In this document: piece after piece, positions 47,876 through 58,246 of the stretch | How the letters are laid out: each line of letters begins with the position of its first letter | Numbering within the stretch: the stretch's first letter is position 1 | DNA from: Mantamonas sphyraenae | Lineage: Eukaryota; CRuMs; Mantamonadidae | NCBI GenBank assembly: GCA_026936335.1 | Contig: JAPMXV010000035.1 | Coordinates: 248,001 to 312,000, forward strand | Direction: 5' to 3' | DNA length: 64,000 nt | Position numbers and translations under genes: made by a program | The notes under the pieces: generated by a model | What the model saw: the letters and a program-made list of their open reading frames with translations, nothing else | What the model was told of the DNA's origin: nothing | Database searches by the model: none

Positions 47876-50800
47876 ATGTTTTGTCGTCGCTCAGCGTGTG
47901 CAAGTGGACGAGTTGTCCAAGGAGCAGTGCGCACGGGGACATTGCGTACGGGGAGCAGCGTGGGAAGCCAGGAGTTGGCACCGAGCACGTCGCTGTGGGC
48001 TCAGGGGATGGGTGCCAGGGTGGCAGGCATGCATGGACGCGCAGTAGCAGGGTTGGAACAGAGCCAACGAACAAGGTGGCAGGCGGGGCGAGGTTTAAAG
48101 GGCATGGTGGGCGTGTGCAAGTCGCCGGCGGCGTGGCACACAGTGTCGCTGGGCGGAGGCTTTTCAGAGGTTGGACTGGGTCGCAGTGTCGCCGCAATCC
48201 AGTGCACGGTCGGAGGTGTGGTGGAACGTGTCTGCATGAGCCAGGAAACAGGTGGGCAGGGCACCAACGACGCAAGTGCCGAAGAGCGGGAGATTCGCGA
48301 TCTGCTGCAAAAGGGCGACTACGACGCCGTCGTGTCCATGTGGACCCGGTCCAAGGAGCAGGGTGGAGGTGCCTTGTCTCTGTTTGCATACAATTGGTAA
48401 GAGAGTGTGTGATGAGAGGTGCGGGCGAGAGATGCGTGTCCAGGGGAGTGAGTGGAGCTGGCAGCTGCCCTGCATGCTGACCTCCTGCACAGCGTGCTCA
48501 ACGCACTGGGAAAGCAGGGCGAGGCAGCCAAGGCCTTGCTTTGCTTCCAGGACATTACAGCACACGGCCTCGAGCCAAGCATCATTTCGTACAACACACT
48601 CATCAAGGTAAGTGGCCGGGTGGGGGGCGAGAAGGGCGAAGGGTGACAAGCAGGCATGGTGTGGACGTCCAACCATCGCTGACACGACGGCATCATGTGA
48701 CGCACCACGTGTGCATTGTGCTCGTGTGGCTGGAAAATGCAGATCTGCAACGAAGCAGGAATGAGCAACAAGGTGTTTCAGGTGTTTGAGGAGATGAAGG
48801 CCAACGGGGTTACGCCCGACGTGATCACATATAACACGCTGATCAATGCGTGCAAACGTGCGCGCCAGCTGCAGCGAGCGTTTGGTCTGTTGGAGGAGAT
48901 GCGCATGCACGGAGTGGCACCGGATCTGATCACGTACCACTCGCTCATCGATGTGTGCGGGTGGTTGAAGGACTACAAAAAGGCCAGGGCTGTGTTTGAT
49001 ATCGTGCAGGAAAGCGAGGAGTTGGAAGCGGACGAGGTCACGTACACGTCCATGATCAACGTGTACGGGCGTTGCGGGCGGTCGGAAGACGCGTTGAAGA
49101 TGTTCCGTCGCATGAAGGACGAGGCCGGATTGCAGCCCAACGCAGTGACGTACAGCACAGTTGTGCACGCTCTGTCGCGGTCAGGACGCATGCGGGATGC
49201 GTGGGATGTGTACGAGGACATGGTGTCGCACGGACACAAGCCAAAGGCTTTTGTGTTCTCCACATTGATTCACGGGTATGGCCACAGCGGGGAGCTGGAC
49301 AAGGCTGAGGCAGTGCTACGCCAGGAATTGCCTCGACAGGGGGTCTCTGCAGATGCCATGGTGTGGGAGGCGTGGCTGCAAGCCAATGTGGCGAGCAACA
49401 ACGCAGAGGCAAGCATGGGTGTGTTTCGAGAGATGCGCGATCAGGGACTTGCGCCAAGACTGTTTACGTACAACTCGTTGCTTGGGGTGCTGCGTGACGG
49501 CGAACGGCCAGTGGAGGATGTGCTGGAGGTGTATGCCGCGGCCGTGCGCACACGCGGTGTCAAGCCCGACGAAACGACAGTGTCGCTTGTGGTGGACTAC
49601 GTGCAGGAGCAAAACCAAGTGGAGAAACTGTGGCAGGTTGTGGAAGCCACGTTGGGCTCTGGCGGCAGCGGCGACGGGAGCGAGCAGTTGCTGAAGTCTG
49701 CAGCACGAGGAGGGGCAAATGCAGGCGCAAGCAGCCAGGGAGGGGCACGCAAGGCCGGTGGAAGCGGCAGCCACGCAAATCAAAGTGGCAGTGGACCGAG
49801 CACAGGCCACGGAGTGGATGTATTTGGCGCTGTGGGACCGTTTCTGTTTACGACACTGCTGCAGATCGGGATGCGCACAGAGGAGCTTTCTGTGAGCCGG
49901 GTGTTGCAGGTGATGCGGGAGCAGGGGCTCTATCCGCAGATGCGCACGCTGTTCAGTGGACAGAGCCTGCAGGTGAACAGCAAGACGGTGGCATTGCTGC
50001 AGGAGATTATGGAGCTGGGGATTTTCCACACGCCCGAGTCGTACCAGGCTTTCGTGGAACACTGCCTGCGGCACGGGGCATTGGACTTTGCGCTCAAGTC
50101 GCTGTCGATTGTGCGTGCGGGAGGAGTGTCTGTGAGCAAGGCGACGTACAACCGTCTGCTGCGCGAAAGTGGCAAGTTTCTGCCGTTGGACGATTCGCTG
50201 AAGGTGTTTGAGGTAATGGGTGAGGACGGAGTGCGGGATGTGAGTGGCTACACGACGATGATTGAGGCGTGCGCGCGCCGTGGCAGTGTGACGCACGCTT
50301 TCCGGACGATGGAAGAGATGGAGGCTCAAGGGATCGAGGCAAACACGAGGGTGTACACGTCTGTGCTGCACCTGTGTGCAGCAAACGGAGATGTGGAACG
50401 AGCATACCGTGTGCTGCAACGCATGCAAGCACGCAAGATGAAGGGAGAGCCTACGGTGTTTACTTCGTTGATCAACAGCTGCGGCAAGGGGATGCAGATG
50501 GAGATGGCTTTTGACATTCTGGACATGATGCAATCGTTTGGCTTGCGGCCAAACGCAATCACGTACAACTCGCTGATTGACGCGTGTCTGGTGAGCGGAG
50601 ATCTGAATCGAGCGTTTGAAACGTTCCAACGGATGGAGCGTGAGGAAGGAGTGGTGCCGGATCTGATTACGTACAACTCTCTGATTCGCGGGTGTGGCAA
50701 GGCGCTGCAGCTGGACAGGGCGTTTGAGATTGTGGACTCAATGCGTGCGCACGGTGTGTCGCCCGACACAAACACATATTGCTCTCTGATTGACGCGTGC

Positions 50801-51136
50801 GGTCAGTGCGGCAAGTTTGAGCTGGCCAAACAGTATTTGGAGGAGATGCGAAGCAAAGAGCTGAAGCCGAATCTGTTTACGTACCGCTCGTTCCTGCACG
50901 CGTGTGCAAAGAACGGTGCGCTGTCGGTTGCTCTCGACACCCTGGATGACATGCGAGACGCTGGCTTTGCGCCCGACGAAGTGGCGTACCAAGCGTTGTA
51001 CCACGCCTTTTTGCGCAACGGTTACTCGGACCACGCGCTGAGTGTGCTGGATGCAATGGAGCGGAACGGATTCGCGGACAGCGGGCTGTTTCCGGTGGGG
51101 TCGGGAGGCGGAAACGCAGGGGCAGGGGCGCGGTAA
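47876..51136 (+). CDS. P-class pentatricopeptide repeat (PPR) protein, probably mitochondrial
   Basis: Exons 47876-48396, 48493-48607 and 48743-51136, giving 1,009 residues. The first 100 residues are rich in Arg, Ser and Gly with few acids, consistent with an organelle presequence (MFCRRSACASGRVVQG). About 15 PPR motifs of 35 residues follow, e.g. VTPDVITYNTLINACKRA, LRPNAITYNSLIDACLVSG and VVPDLITYNSLIRGCGKA, in two blocks split by a Gly/Ser spacer (about 49650-49800). Such arrays read single-stranded RNA one base per repeat and control stability, processing or translation of organelle transcripts. There is no DYW or SMR tail. The residues at positions 5 and 35 of each motif could be used to predict the RNA target. 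Confidence 0.93.
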
Positions 51137-51146
51137 ACCGATTGGT

Positions 51147-51172
51147 ATGTGTGTGTGTGTGTGTGTGTGTGC
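51147..51172. repeat. GT microsatellite downstream of the PPR gene
   Basis: A run of about 12 GT units just after the PPR stop codon, within the 89 bases before the next gene's start. It therefore lies in a 3' UTR or promoter. Confidence 0.9.
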
Positions 51173-51225
51173 GTGTGGAAGGCTGAATGCACGCGTTGGG
51201 GCTAGCAACGAAATCACCAAAAGCG

Positions 51226-52878
51226 ATGCCTCCTCAGGTAAGAACAGGGGCAGGGAACGGGAGAAAACAGGATGGGCGTGGGTGTTGGTGGCCGTAGCGG
51301 TAGCAGGACGGCCGTGTGTGTTGTGCAAAGAGTGTGAACGCGCGAGCAGCTGGCGGGAGATTTGGGTAGAAAGCCCTCTCTTTTTCTGACAACCAAGACC
51401 CATTTTTTGCGAGCAGGTTCAGAAGAAGGAAGAAGCGAAAGAGAGCAAGTCCCTGGGCGAGTGGTTTGTCGACACGTCGCAGGAGCTGCAGCGCAAGTAC
51501 AACGCGCTGTTCCTTGTGGGGCGTGTGTATCTGTGGCTCGTGGTTTTCGAGTCGCTGGTGGCCGTCATCGTCCATGCGATCCTGATTGTGGATCCGATCA
51601 CCACATCAAACCAGCGCGTGGCCATGGTGCTGGTGTTTGTCAACGTGGTGTTCTTTTTGTACTTTGCGTTTGATGGGGTCAGTTGACAGCGTGCTTGGAG
51701 GGGTCGGGGGAGACGGCGAACCGCAAAAATACTTGCCTTCCCGGAGCCCACCGTCGCGTGGAGCACGAAACACTGGGGCTAACACGGTCAGCTGTGGTTT
51801 GGGCGTGGAAAACACACAGATTTTGAATGCCAACATGTTTGAAGTGGGCGCATGTTTGTTCATGAGCTTCATGCTGCTGGCCTTTGCTGCGTACAACTAC
51901 GTGGTGGGACCGAGCGAAGCGGACGCGTTGCGCATCTCCTTCCTTTCGCTGACGGTGCTTGTGCAGCTGGTCTATGTGTACTTGTCGTGGCAGCTCTACC
52001 TGCAGATCGGCTGGCAGCAGTTCAAGAAGGTCTCTCCGAAGCCGCAGATCCGCTGTACGTTGAGTGGTGGCCCGCGCAGACGCGGAGCTCGCCCGTTGCG
52101 CTTTTTTTGGCGGTGAAAACGGGCCGGCGGACGGCCGCTCCGCCCCCCCCCTTTTTTCTCCGAGTTCCGCTCGACGTGCCGACGGAGATTGCCTCTCGTA
52201 GCCGCGCATGTGTAAACGGAAGGGAGCGGAGGGAGCAAAGTGGTGTGCATGGATACGTGTGTGGGGCGTGAAGTGCGAGCGAGTGCGCCGAACATCAATC
52301 GTCCGTGGGAGTTTTCGTGTGGCTGACACGGGTGTTGTTTGGGGGTGCACACAGCGATGTACCGATTTGCACAGATGACACTGACCATGGTCAAGGTCGA
52401 CGTGGTGTACGCGCTGCTGCTGATCATCATCGCAGGCTTTTTCCTGCTGGCTCCGGACGACTACGAACTGTACGTGGTCATTGTGGCCCTGTTCCTTCAG
52501 ACTGCTTGGGGATGGGGCGGCTGGAAGGCCATCAAGGAGGAGAACCCGCGTTACATCTACTACTTCTGGGCCTATGCGCTGATGGAGCCGCTGTACATCA
52601 TCGGCAAGCTGATGAACTTCTTTGTGCTGCAGGTGAAAAAGTACGAGAACACGCCGCGTGCGCTGTTCCTGGTGCTGGGTGTGGCTGCGCTCATTATCCG
52701 TGGCATCATCTACGCTCTGTCGTACCGCTGCCTGAAGAACTTCAAGCAGGGTCTCAAGAGCGAGTACTTTGACCGTGACCCGGAGGAGCGCGGCAACCTG
52801 GGCGGCAAGAGCACCAAGAAGCGCGGCGGATCGCAGCGCGGTCGCTCAACTCGCAGCGCACGCAGCTCCAAGGTGTAA
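51226..52878 (+). CDS. Orphan membrane protein with about eight transmembrane helices
   Basis: Exons 51226-51237 (only four codons, MPPQ), 51417-51677, 51820-52054 and 52355-52878, all in phase with GT-AG borders, for 343 residues. A short charged start (VQKKEEAKESKSLGEWF) leads into paired hydrophobic helices: YLWLVVFESLVAVIVHAILI, VAMVLVFVNVVFFLYFAF, LLFMSF-type, ISFLSLTVLVQLVYVYLSW, VVYALLLIIIAGFFLLA, ELYVVIVALFLQTAW, AYALMEPLYIIGKLMNFF and ALFLVLGVAALIIRGIIYAL. A basic, Ser/Arg-rich tail (KKRGGSQRGRSTRSARSS) ends the protein and suggests a cytosolic C terminus. I do not recognise the family. Helix pairs 1-4 and 5-8 look like an internal duplication. Confidence 0.75.
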
Positions 52879-52992
52879 CGAGGAGGAGAAGAAGGAGAGG
52901 CATTTGCGTTGGGCATTGGGAGGTTGTGGAGAGAGCCGGAGAACAAAAACAAACAAAGGCCGACCGCCGTTGCGCCACTGCAGCCACATCTG

Positions 52993-54478
52993 ATGCCGTG
53001 GCCAATGCTCGCTCCATCCTCCCCGTCGGAAGAGTATGACACGCTGTTGGAGGACGACGACAAGGATGGGCCCGTGCTGCCCGCACGGTACGAGGTCTGG
53101 CCAGGCAACCACTTGTTCTTCTGCGGCGGTCGCTTCAGGGTCTCCTCAGACTGGCAGACAATCTCTGTGACTGCAACTCTCATCAATCTGCCCCAATGGT
53201 GTTTTTGGGCGTTTGTGTACGTTTCGGGTGTGTCTGTGTGTGGCGAAAAGGCCCTGTTGTTCCAGTTCTGACTTTTCCCACACCCCAAAACACGCAATCC
53301 ACCCGGTTTACGAGCAGCTGCCCGCAACTGGCCGAGGCAGCGCCGACAGTCGTGGTTGTTGCTGTCATCGTGTGGGCTCTAAACAATTACTTCCTGTACA
53401 AAACGGCTGTGACGGACGCTGGCATTCTGCCGCGACGCTTCCCAGACAGCGAGCCGCTCGAGCCAGTGGGCATTGATGAAGATGGTAGGTGTGCATCATC
53501 GATGGGGGCATGGTGACAAGGAGAAGGGAGAAGAGAAGGATAGGCAATGCGATGCGAGTCACGTCGGGGGACTTACCTGGGTTGCGCGTTTTGCTCTCAG
53601 AAATGGGCAAGGGCCTCCAAAACTTCCTGCAACCACCGAGCGAGGTGCACACGGTGGTGGACGGCCACAAGCTGTCCATGCGCTTCTGCGAGACGTGTCA
53701 AATGTACCGACCGCCGCGTGTTTCGCACTGCTCGACGTGCAACACGTGCACCGAGCGATTCGACCACCACTGCCCGTGGGTGGACAACTGTGTCGGCAAG
53801 CGCAACTACCGTTTCTTCTACGGCTTTGTGCTCTTCTGCACTCTGCAGATCCTGTGCATCTTTGTGGGTTGCATCATGCTGATTGCACACCTGACAAGCA
53901 GGCCCGGCGGGCCGATCAACGCTTTCGAGCTCGTGGCAGCCACGCCGGCGTCACTGTTGCTCATGCTGGTGGCCTTTATGTTTGTGTGGAGTGTGGGTGG
54001 CCTCACCATCTTTCACACCTATCTGCTGTTCTCCGAACAGACGACCAACGAAGAAATCAAGCGCACGTGGCGCAGGCAGCCAAACCCGTACAACCGAGGC
54101 GCCCTGCGCAACGCCCTGCACATCCTGTTTGGCAAACAAACACCCGCACACATCAACTTTCGCCAGCAGGTCCATCACCACGAATACGAATACCTGCGGG
54201 ATCTGTCCGGTCGGATGCGCGGCTACCGGATGCGCAACGGCGCCCTGCGTCTCAAGGTGCACTTTGGAGCAGACTCGTCGTCAAAGAATACGACACACGC
54301 TTCCTCCACAAAGTCCACACGTGGCCATGATGTGGAGCGGGCAAGCTCCGGTGCGTCCACGTCTGTGGTTTCGCCCATGGCCGACGGTGACGCTGCCTCG
54401 CAGCAGCAACACGAGATGGATAACATGTCGTTTGGACTAGCTGATGCCGGTGTGGTGGACAGGAGTGACGAGGAGTGA
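52993..54478 (+). CDS. DHHC-type palmitoyltransferase
   Basis: Exons 52993-53216, about 53318-53484 and 53601-54478, giving about 422 residues. The acceptor of exon 2 may be 3 bases earlier. The catalytic Cys-rich domain is intact: CETCQMYRPPRVSHCSTCN, then DHHCPWVDNCVGKRNY, whose second-last Cys block carries the acyl group. The DPG-type motif (TDAGILPRR) precedes it and the TTxE motif (TTNEEIKRTW) follows the fourth helix. Four transmembrane helices are present. The enzyme attaches palmitate to cytosolic Cys residues of target proteins at the Golgi, ER or plasma membrane. The C-terminal tail is His/Tyr-rich, then Ser-rich. It ends 13 bases before the C9orf72 stop on the other strand, so the two 3' UTRs overlap. 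Confidence 0.95.
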
Positions 54479-54491
54479 CTGCAAGTCCAGT

Positions 54492-56379
54492 TTAGAATGA
54501 ATTGAAGAGCTCCAAGAACTTCTCCTCCATGACGACAGGGTCGCCGGCAAGCGCTGTATACAGTCCCGAGGACAGCTTCTCCGCCACGCCAAGTAAAAGG
54601 TAAAAGTCATTGTCGTCCTCGAGCTTAAGGTCCTTGCGAATGCGCACCACGGTGTTGGACTGCAGCGACGATTCCTCACGCACCTTGGCCTCCACATACT
54701 TGATCATGACGACCGCCTTGCGTGTAAGCATGCGCATAAACTGTTTGATGTATCCTTCGCGCAGTGGCATGGCGAGCTCGTTGACGCGCGCAAGCATTTT
54801 GGTCACCATGGGTGCGGCCTGCATCATCTCGTGAAACAAGCGGCCACTGCGCGGTGAAAAGCATGGAATGTGACAGTGCAAGACAGTGACAGTGTGACAA
54901 GTGTGAGCGTGTGTGTGGATTGTGCACGAGACAGGGTCGTCTGTGGGCTCAACGTACTCGGAGTTCCACTCGTCGTGGTCGTTCTCAAAGTCCACCAACT
55001 TCTCAACCTCGGCAGCCAGGAACTCTGTGCGCAACAGAGTGTAGTTGTGGAACTTTTGTGTTTGGTACACCGTCTGCTTTTCCAGATTGATCCATGTGCT
55101 GGGCAAGCGGGACTGGATCACCTCCTCGTCGGGGATGTCCGTGTCCACAAAGCCTGTCCGGAAGATAATGTGTGAGTGTGAATGTGTGAGTGTGCGTACT
55201 CTGTGGGTGGATCGGAGGGTGCAAAGGCAGTAGGCCTCACCTTGAAGAAAGAGGTCTGGCACATAGGCCTGGGATCGAGTGTGAGCGTGCCTGCTGCGCT
55301 TGCGTTCAGACGGCGAGAGGAAGAGCGATAGTGAGTCGATGAAAAGGTTGACGTTCTCCACATCTCCACCCGTGACCATTGTGCTGCAGTGAGATTGCAG
55401 ATGGGATGTGATGGCGCTGTGGGCGGAAGGGGAAAGGTGTGAGACGTGGACACAGACGACCCTCAACACGCGCCCGAGCACATACGCAGCGAGAAAGTCC
55501 TGGTCGTAGATGGAGGCTGTGAAAAACGTGTCTGAAAACTTGACATCTGGCAGTGTGGACTCGTAGAGGGCATTCATGTGGCGTGTAAAGTCTGGCAGAG
55601 TGCCCTCGAACTGTTGCAGAGCCATTTTGGGGGCCTGTGCAAGCGCGAGTGTCAGCGCATGGGCATGTGGGTGGAGAGAGCGAGAAACTCAGGGAAGGAG
55701 GGGGGTAGGACGAAAATGGCAAGATGGATGCGAGGCATGGACAGCACGTACAGATGTGAGGAGGGCGCGAAGTTTGTCTGCGAGGTGGCGGAGGCGATCT
55801 TCCACGAGGTTGTGTAGGACAAGGTAGCGAGAGAGATGCTTCTTGGTGACGACGACGGACAAGGAGAACTTGGCTGAACTGCGCTGGTACGGGGCTGTAA
55901 ACACGAGGGTGGTGACCATGACGTCGGGTTCGGAGAAGACGTGGAACTTGACCTCGACCTGGTCGCCGTCGGTTTCCATACGACATACTTCACCTGCGAG
56001 AGTGTGCCTGGCAATGTGCAGCTGGTACTCGTCGGGCACGTCACCGATGCCCTGCCAGACCTGTGTGTGGAGGGGTTCAGAGGGAGGTCGATGGTTAGCT
56101 CGTGCACCTGGGTTTTCTGCGCATGCTTCCGCTCCCAATTCTGTGGTTTGAGACATGGCGACCTACCTGCTCCACGCGTGGGCCAAAGATATTGTCCCAC
56201 AGGGCCAGCTGAAGACAGCTGATGAAGCTGGTTTGTGTAAGCGAGCCGTCTTCCCCCTCTTCGTCTTCGGTGCCTCCTTTGGCGGATGAGGAAGAGGAGC
56301 CACCCATAGCCCCGGAGGAATTGGATGACACAGCCAGGCGTTCCGGCTGGCTGATGAAGAATTCCCACAGGGTGGACAT
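54492..56379 (-). CDS. C9orf72: C9orf72 homologue, DENN-domain protein
   Basis: Exons 56379-56167, 56060-55752, 55634-55486, 55416-55241, 55153-54958 and 54846-54492, giving 465 residues (human protein 481). The homology is clear along the whole chain: ALWDNIFGPRVEQVW, HTLAGEVCRMETDGDQVEVK, AITSHLQSHCSTMVTGG, LSLFLSPSERKRSR, FVDTDIPDEEV, LLRTEFLAA and RKAVVMIKYVEAKV. C9orf72 is a longin plus DENN protein. In animals it pairs with SMCR8 and WDR41, has GAP activity towards Arf/Rab GTPases, and acts at lysosomes and in autophagy. The exon 5 donor is the least certain border (a GTGCAC site 15-20 bases on is the alternative). It is divergent from the lysozyme gene with only 70 bases between starts. 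Confidence 0.9.
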
Positions 56380-56449
56380 TGGGTGAGTTGGGCGACGGAG
56401 CGCGGTCGGCGCACACACAACAACCACCCCCTTTTCTTTTCCCAACACC
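56380..56449. promoter_or_regulatory. 70-base divergent promoter, C9orf72 / lysozyme
   Basis: The start codons of two oppositely directed genes are 70 bases apart. The interval holds a CA-rich stretch and a pyrimidine tract (CCCCCTTTTCTTTTCCC) just before the lysozyme ATG. No TATA box is seen. Confidence 0.5.
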
Positions 56450-58181
56450 ATGCAGAACAAGAGCTTGTTTCTCGTTCTGCTGCTTGCGTGCATGCTCGCA
56501 GTCGCTCAATGCTCGAGCGACGACAGGTGAGTTTGCAGGGGATGCAGAAACGGAAACAAAAGCGCTCACACAGGCACGCACGGCTCGCAGCTCCGCCGCA
56601 TCCACCTCGAGCGACTCGGACGTCAGTGGTAAGTGTCGCAGCGTGGGAGGATGAAGACGCTCGTACAAATTTGGCAATCCTTTTTCTGTCGCGTTGTGTT
56701 TCTCCATCCCCGGTGGCGCTTCAAAGGCGGAGATGGGAAAAAAGGGGAGATGGACTCACATCACTCCGCTTTCTCACGCACTCGCAGCCCAGTCGGCCGT
56801 TTCCAGTGACGAGTACGCGGAAAACGACGAAGTGAGTGACAGCTCAGAGGAGCAGGAGGACGAAGTGCGTGATGCCTTCTGGGGCAGTCGCACCGCGACC
56901 CCCACCCCTGTGCCGTACAGCCGCCGTCGCTCGTACTCGTACAGCAGCCGCCGCTCGCGCACGTACACTCCGGCAACCAAGAAGACCTCGTTCTGGAGCC
57001 GCAAGTCGAGCTCGACGACACCCAAGCGCTCGTACTCGTACAGCAGCCGCCGCTCGCGCACGTACACGCCGGCAACCAAGAAGACCTCGTTCTGGAGCCG
57101 CAAGTCGAGCTCGACGACACCCAAGCGCTCGTACTCGTACAGCAGCCGCCGTTCGCGCACGTACACGCCGGCAACCAAGAAGACCTCGTTCTGGAGCCGC
57201 AAGTCGAGCTCATCGACGCCCAAGCGCTCGTACTCGTACAGCAGCCGCCGTTCGCGCACGTACACGCCTGCAACCAAGAAGACCTCGTTCTGGAGCCGCA
57301 GGAAGACTTCGACGCCCACTACCAAGACCTCGACCACCAAGAAGACCTCCTTCTGGAGCCGCAGGAAGACTTCGACGCCCACTACCAAGACCTCGACCAC
57401 CAAGAAGTCGTCGTTCTGGAGCCGCAGGAAGACATCGACGCCCACAACCAAGACCTCGACCTCAACCAAGTCTGCCACAAAGAAGTCGTCGTTCTGGAGC
57501 AGGCTGGGCAAACGCACCACTCCGAGTGAACCCAGCACGCCGTCTGGCCCGAGCACACCTTCGCGCCCGAGCACACCTTCGCGCCCGAGCACACCTTCGC
57601 GCCCGAGCACACCTTCGCGCCCGAGCACGCCGTCGCGTCCGAGCACGCCGAGCAGCGGCTGCGGTGGCATGGGTAGCAACTGCCATGTGTCGAGCAGTGG
57701 CCGTTCGATGACCAGCAATGGCCTGGACAATCTCAAGCAGTACGAGTCGATTGTGTGGGGCGGAGATCGCCGATGCATCGAAAGTTGCTCCAGCGACCAG
57801 GCCTGTATGTACCGTGATTCTGCTGGTCTCAAGACCATCGGATACGGACATCTGTGCCAATCCAGCAGCTGCCGCTACAGCTGTTTGTCGCGCTCTGAAG
57901 CCCTGAACCTCTTTGCCAACGACGCTCGCAAGTACAGCTCGCCTGTGGCCCGCTGTGTACGCACGCCGCTGACTGACCAGCAGTTTGATGCTCTTTCCAG
58001 CTTCACCTTCAACCTGGGTGAGGGTGTCATCTGCAATTCCGGTTCGTCCATCCGCCGAGCCCTGGACTCGGGTGATTACTCTCGTGTTTGCGATGCTCTC
58101 AAGCTGTACGTCAACGCTGGTGGCCAGTACTCGCAGGGCCTGATGAACCGACGCATGAAGGAGTGCCGCGCATTCCAGTGA
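56450..58181 (+). CDS. Secreted GH24 lysozyme with a long basic repeat region
   Basis: Exons 56450-56526, 56591-56628 and 56788-58181, giving 502 residues. Exon 1 is a signal peptide (MQNKSLFLVLLLACMLAVAQ). After a short acidic segment come about 250 residues of nearly identical repeats rich in Ser, Thr, Lys, Arg, Tyr and Trp, then a Thr-Pro-Ser-Arg-Pro-Ser repeat. The C-terminal 160 residues are a T4-lysozyme-like domain: LKQYESIVWGG with the catalytic Glu, then YRDSAGLKTIGYGH and FDALSSFTFNLGEG. Several Cys suit an extracellular or lysosomal enzyme. It should cleave bacterial peptidoglycan, fitting a bacteria-eating protist. The basic repeats may anchor it or bind cell walls; that is inference. 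Confidence 0.92.
56931..57300. repeat. 99-base tandem repeat in the lysozyme gene, three full copies and one partial
   Basis: Units start at 56931, 57030, 57129 and 57228. Each encodes 33 residues, from SYSYSSRRSRTYTPATKK through FWSRKSSSTTPKR. Copies differ by only a few mostly silent bases (for example CGC/CGT, ACG/TCG), so the array is recent or kept uniform by unequal exchange. Confidence 0.95.
57301..57652. repeat. Second and third repeat blocks in the lysozyme gene
   Basis: A 63-base unit encoding TSFWSRRKTSTPTTKTSTTKK occurs about three times to about 57500 and shares its FWSR core with the upstream 99-base unit. From about 57534 an 18-base unit encoding Thr-Pro-Ser-Arg-Pro-Ser is repeated about six times. 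All blocks stay in frame. Confidence 0.9.
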
Positions 58182-58246
58182 GTTGTTGCTTCGAAGCAGT
58201 GAAAAACACCGCACTCCCTTCCAATCCATTGTTTGTTGCCTGCGCC

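Noticed and set aside
25206-56379. Apparent clustering of endolysosomal genes (V-ATPase B, VPS13, C9orf72, with CLN5 nearby)
   Set aside because: They are interspersed with unrelated genes on both strands, and eukaryotic gene order gives no reason to expect a functional cluster.
56931-57300. Regular 99-base repeats that could be taken for a CRISPR-like array
   Set aside because: There are no spacers, the units are contiguous and in frame, and they encode a protein repeat in a eukaryotic gene.
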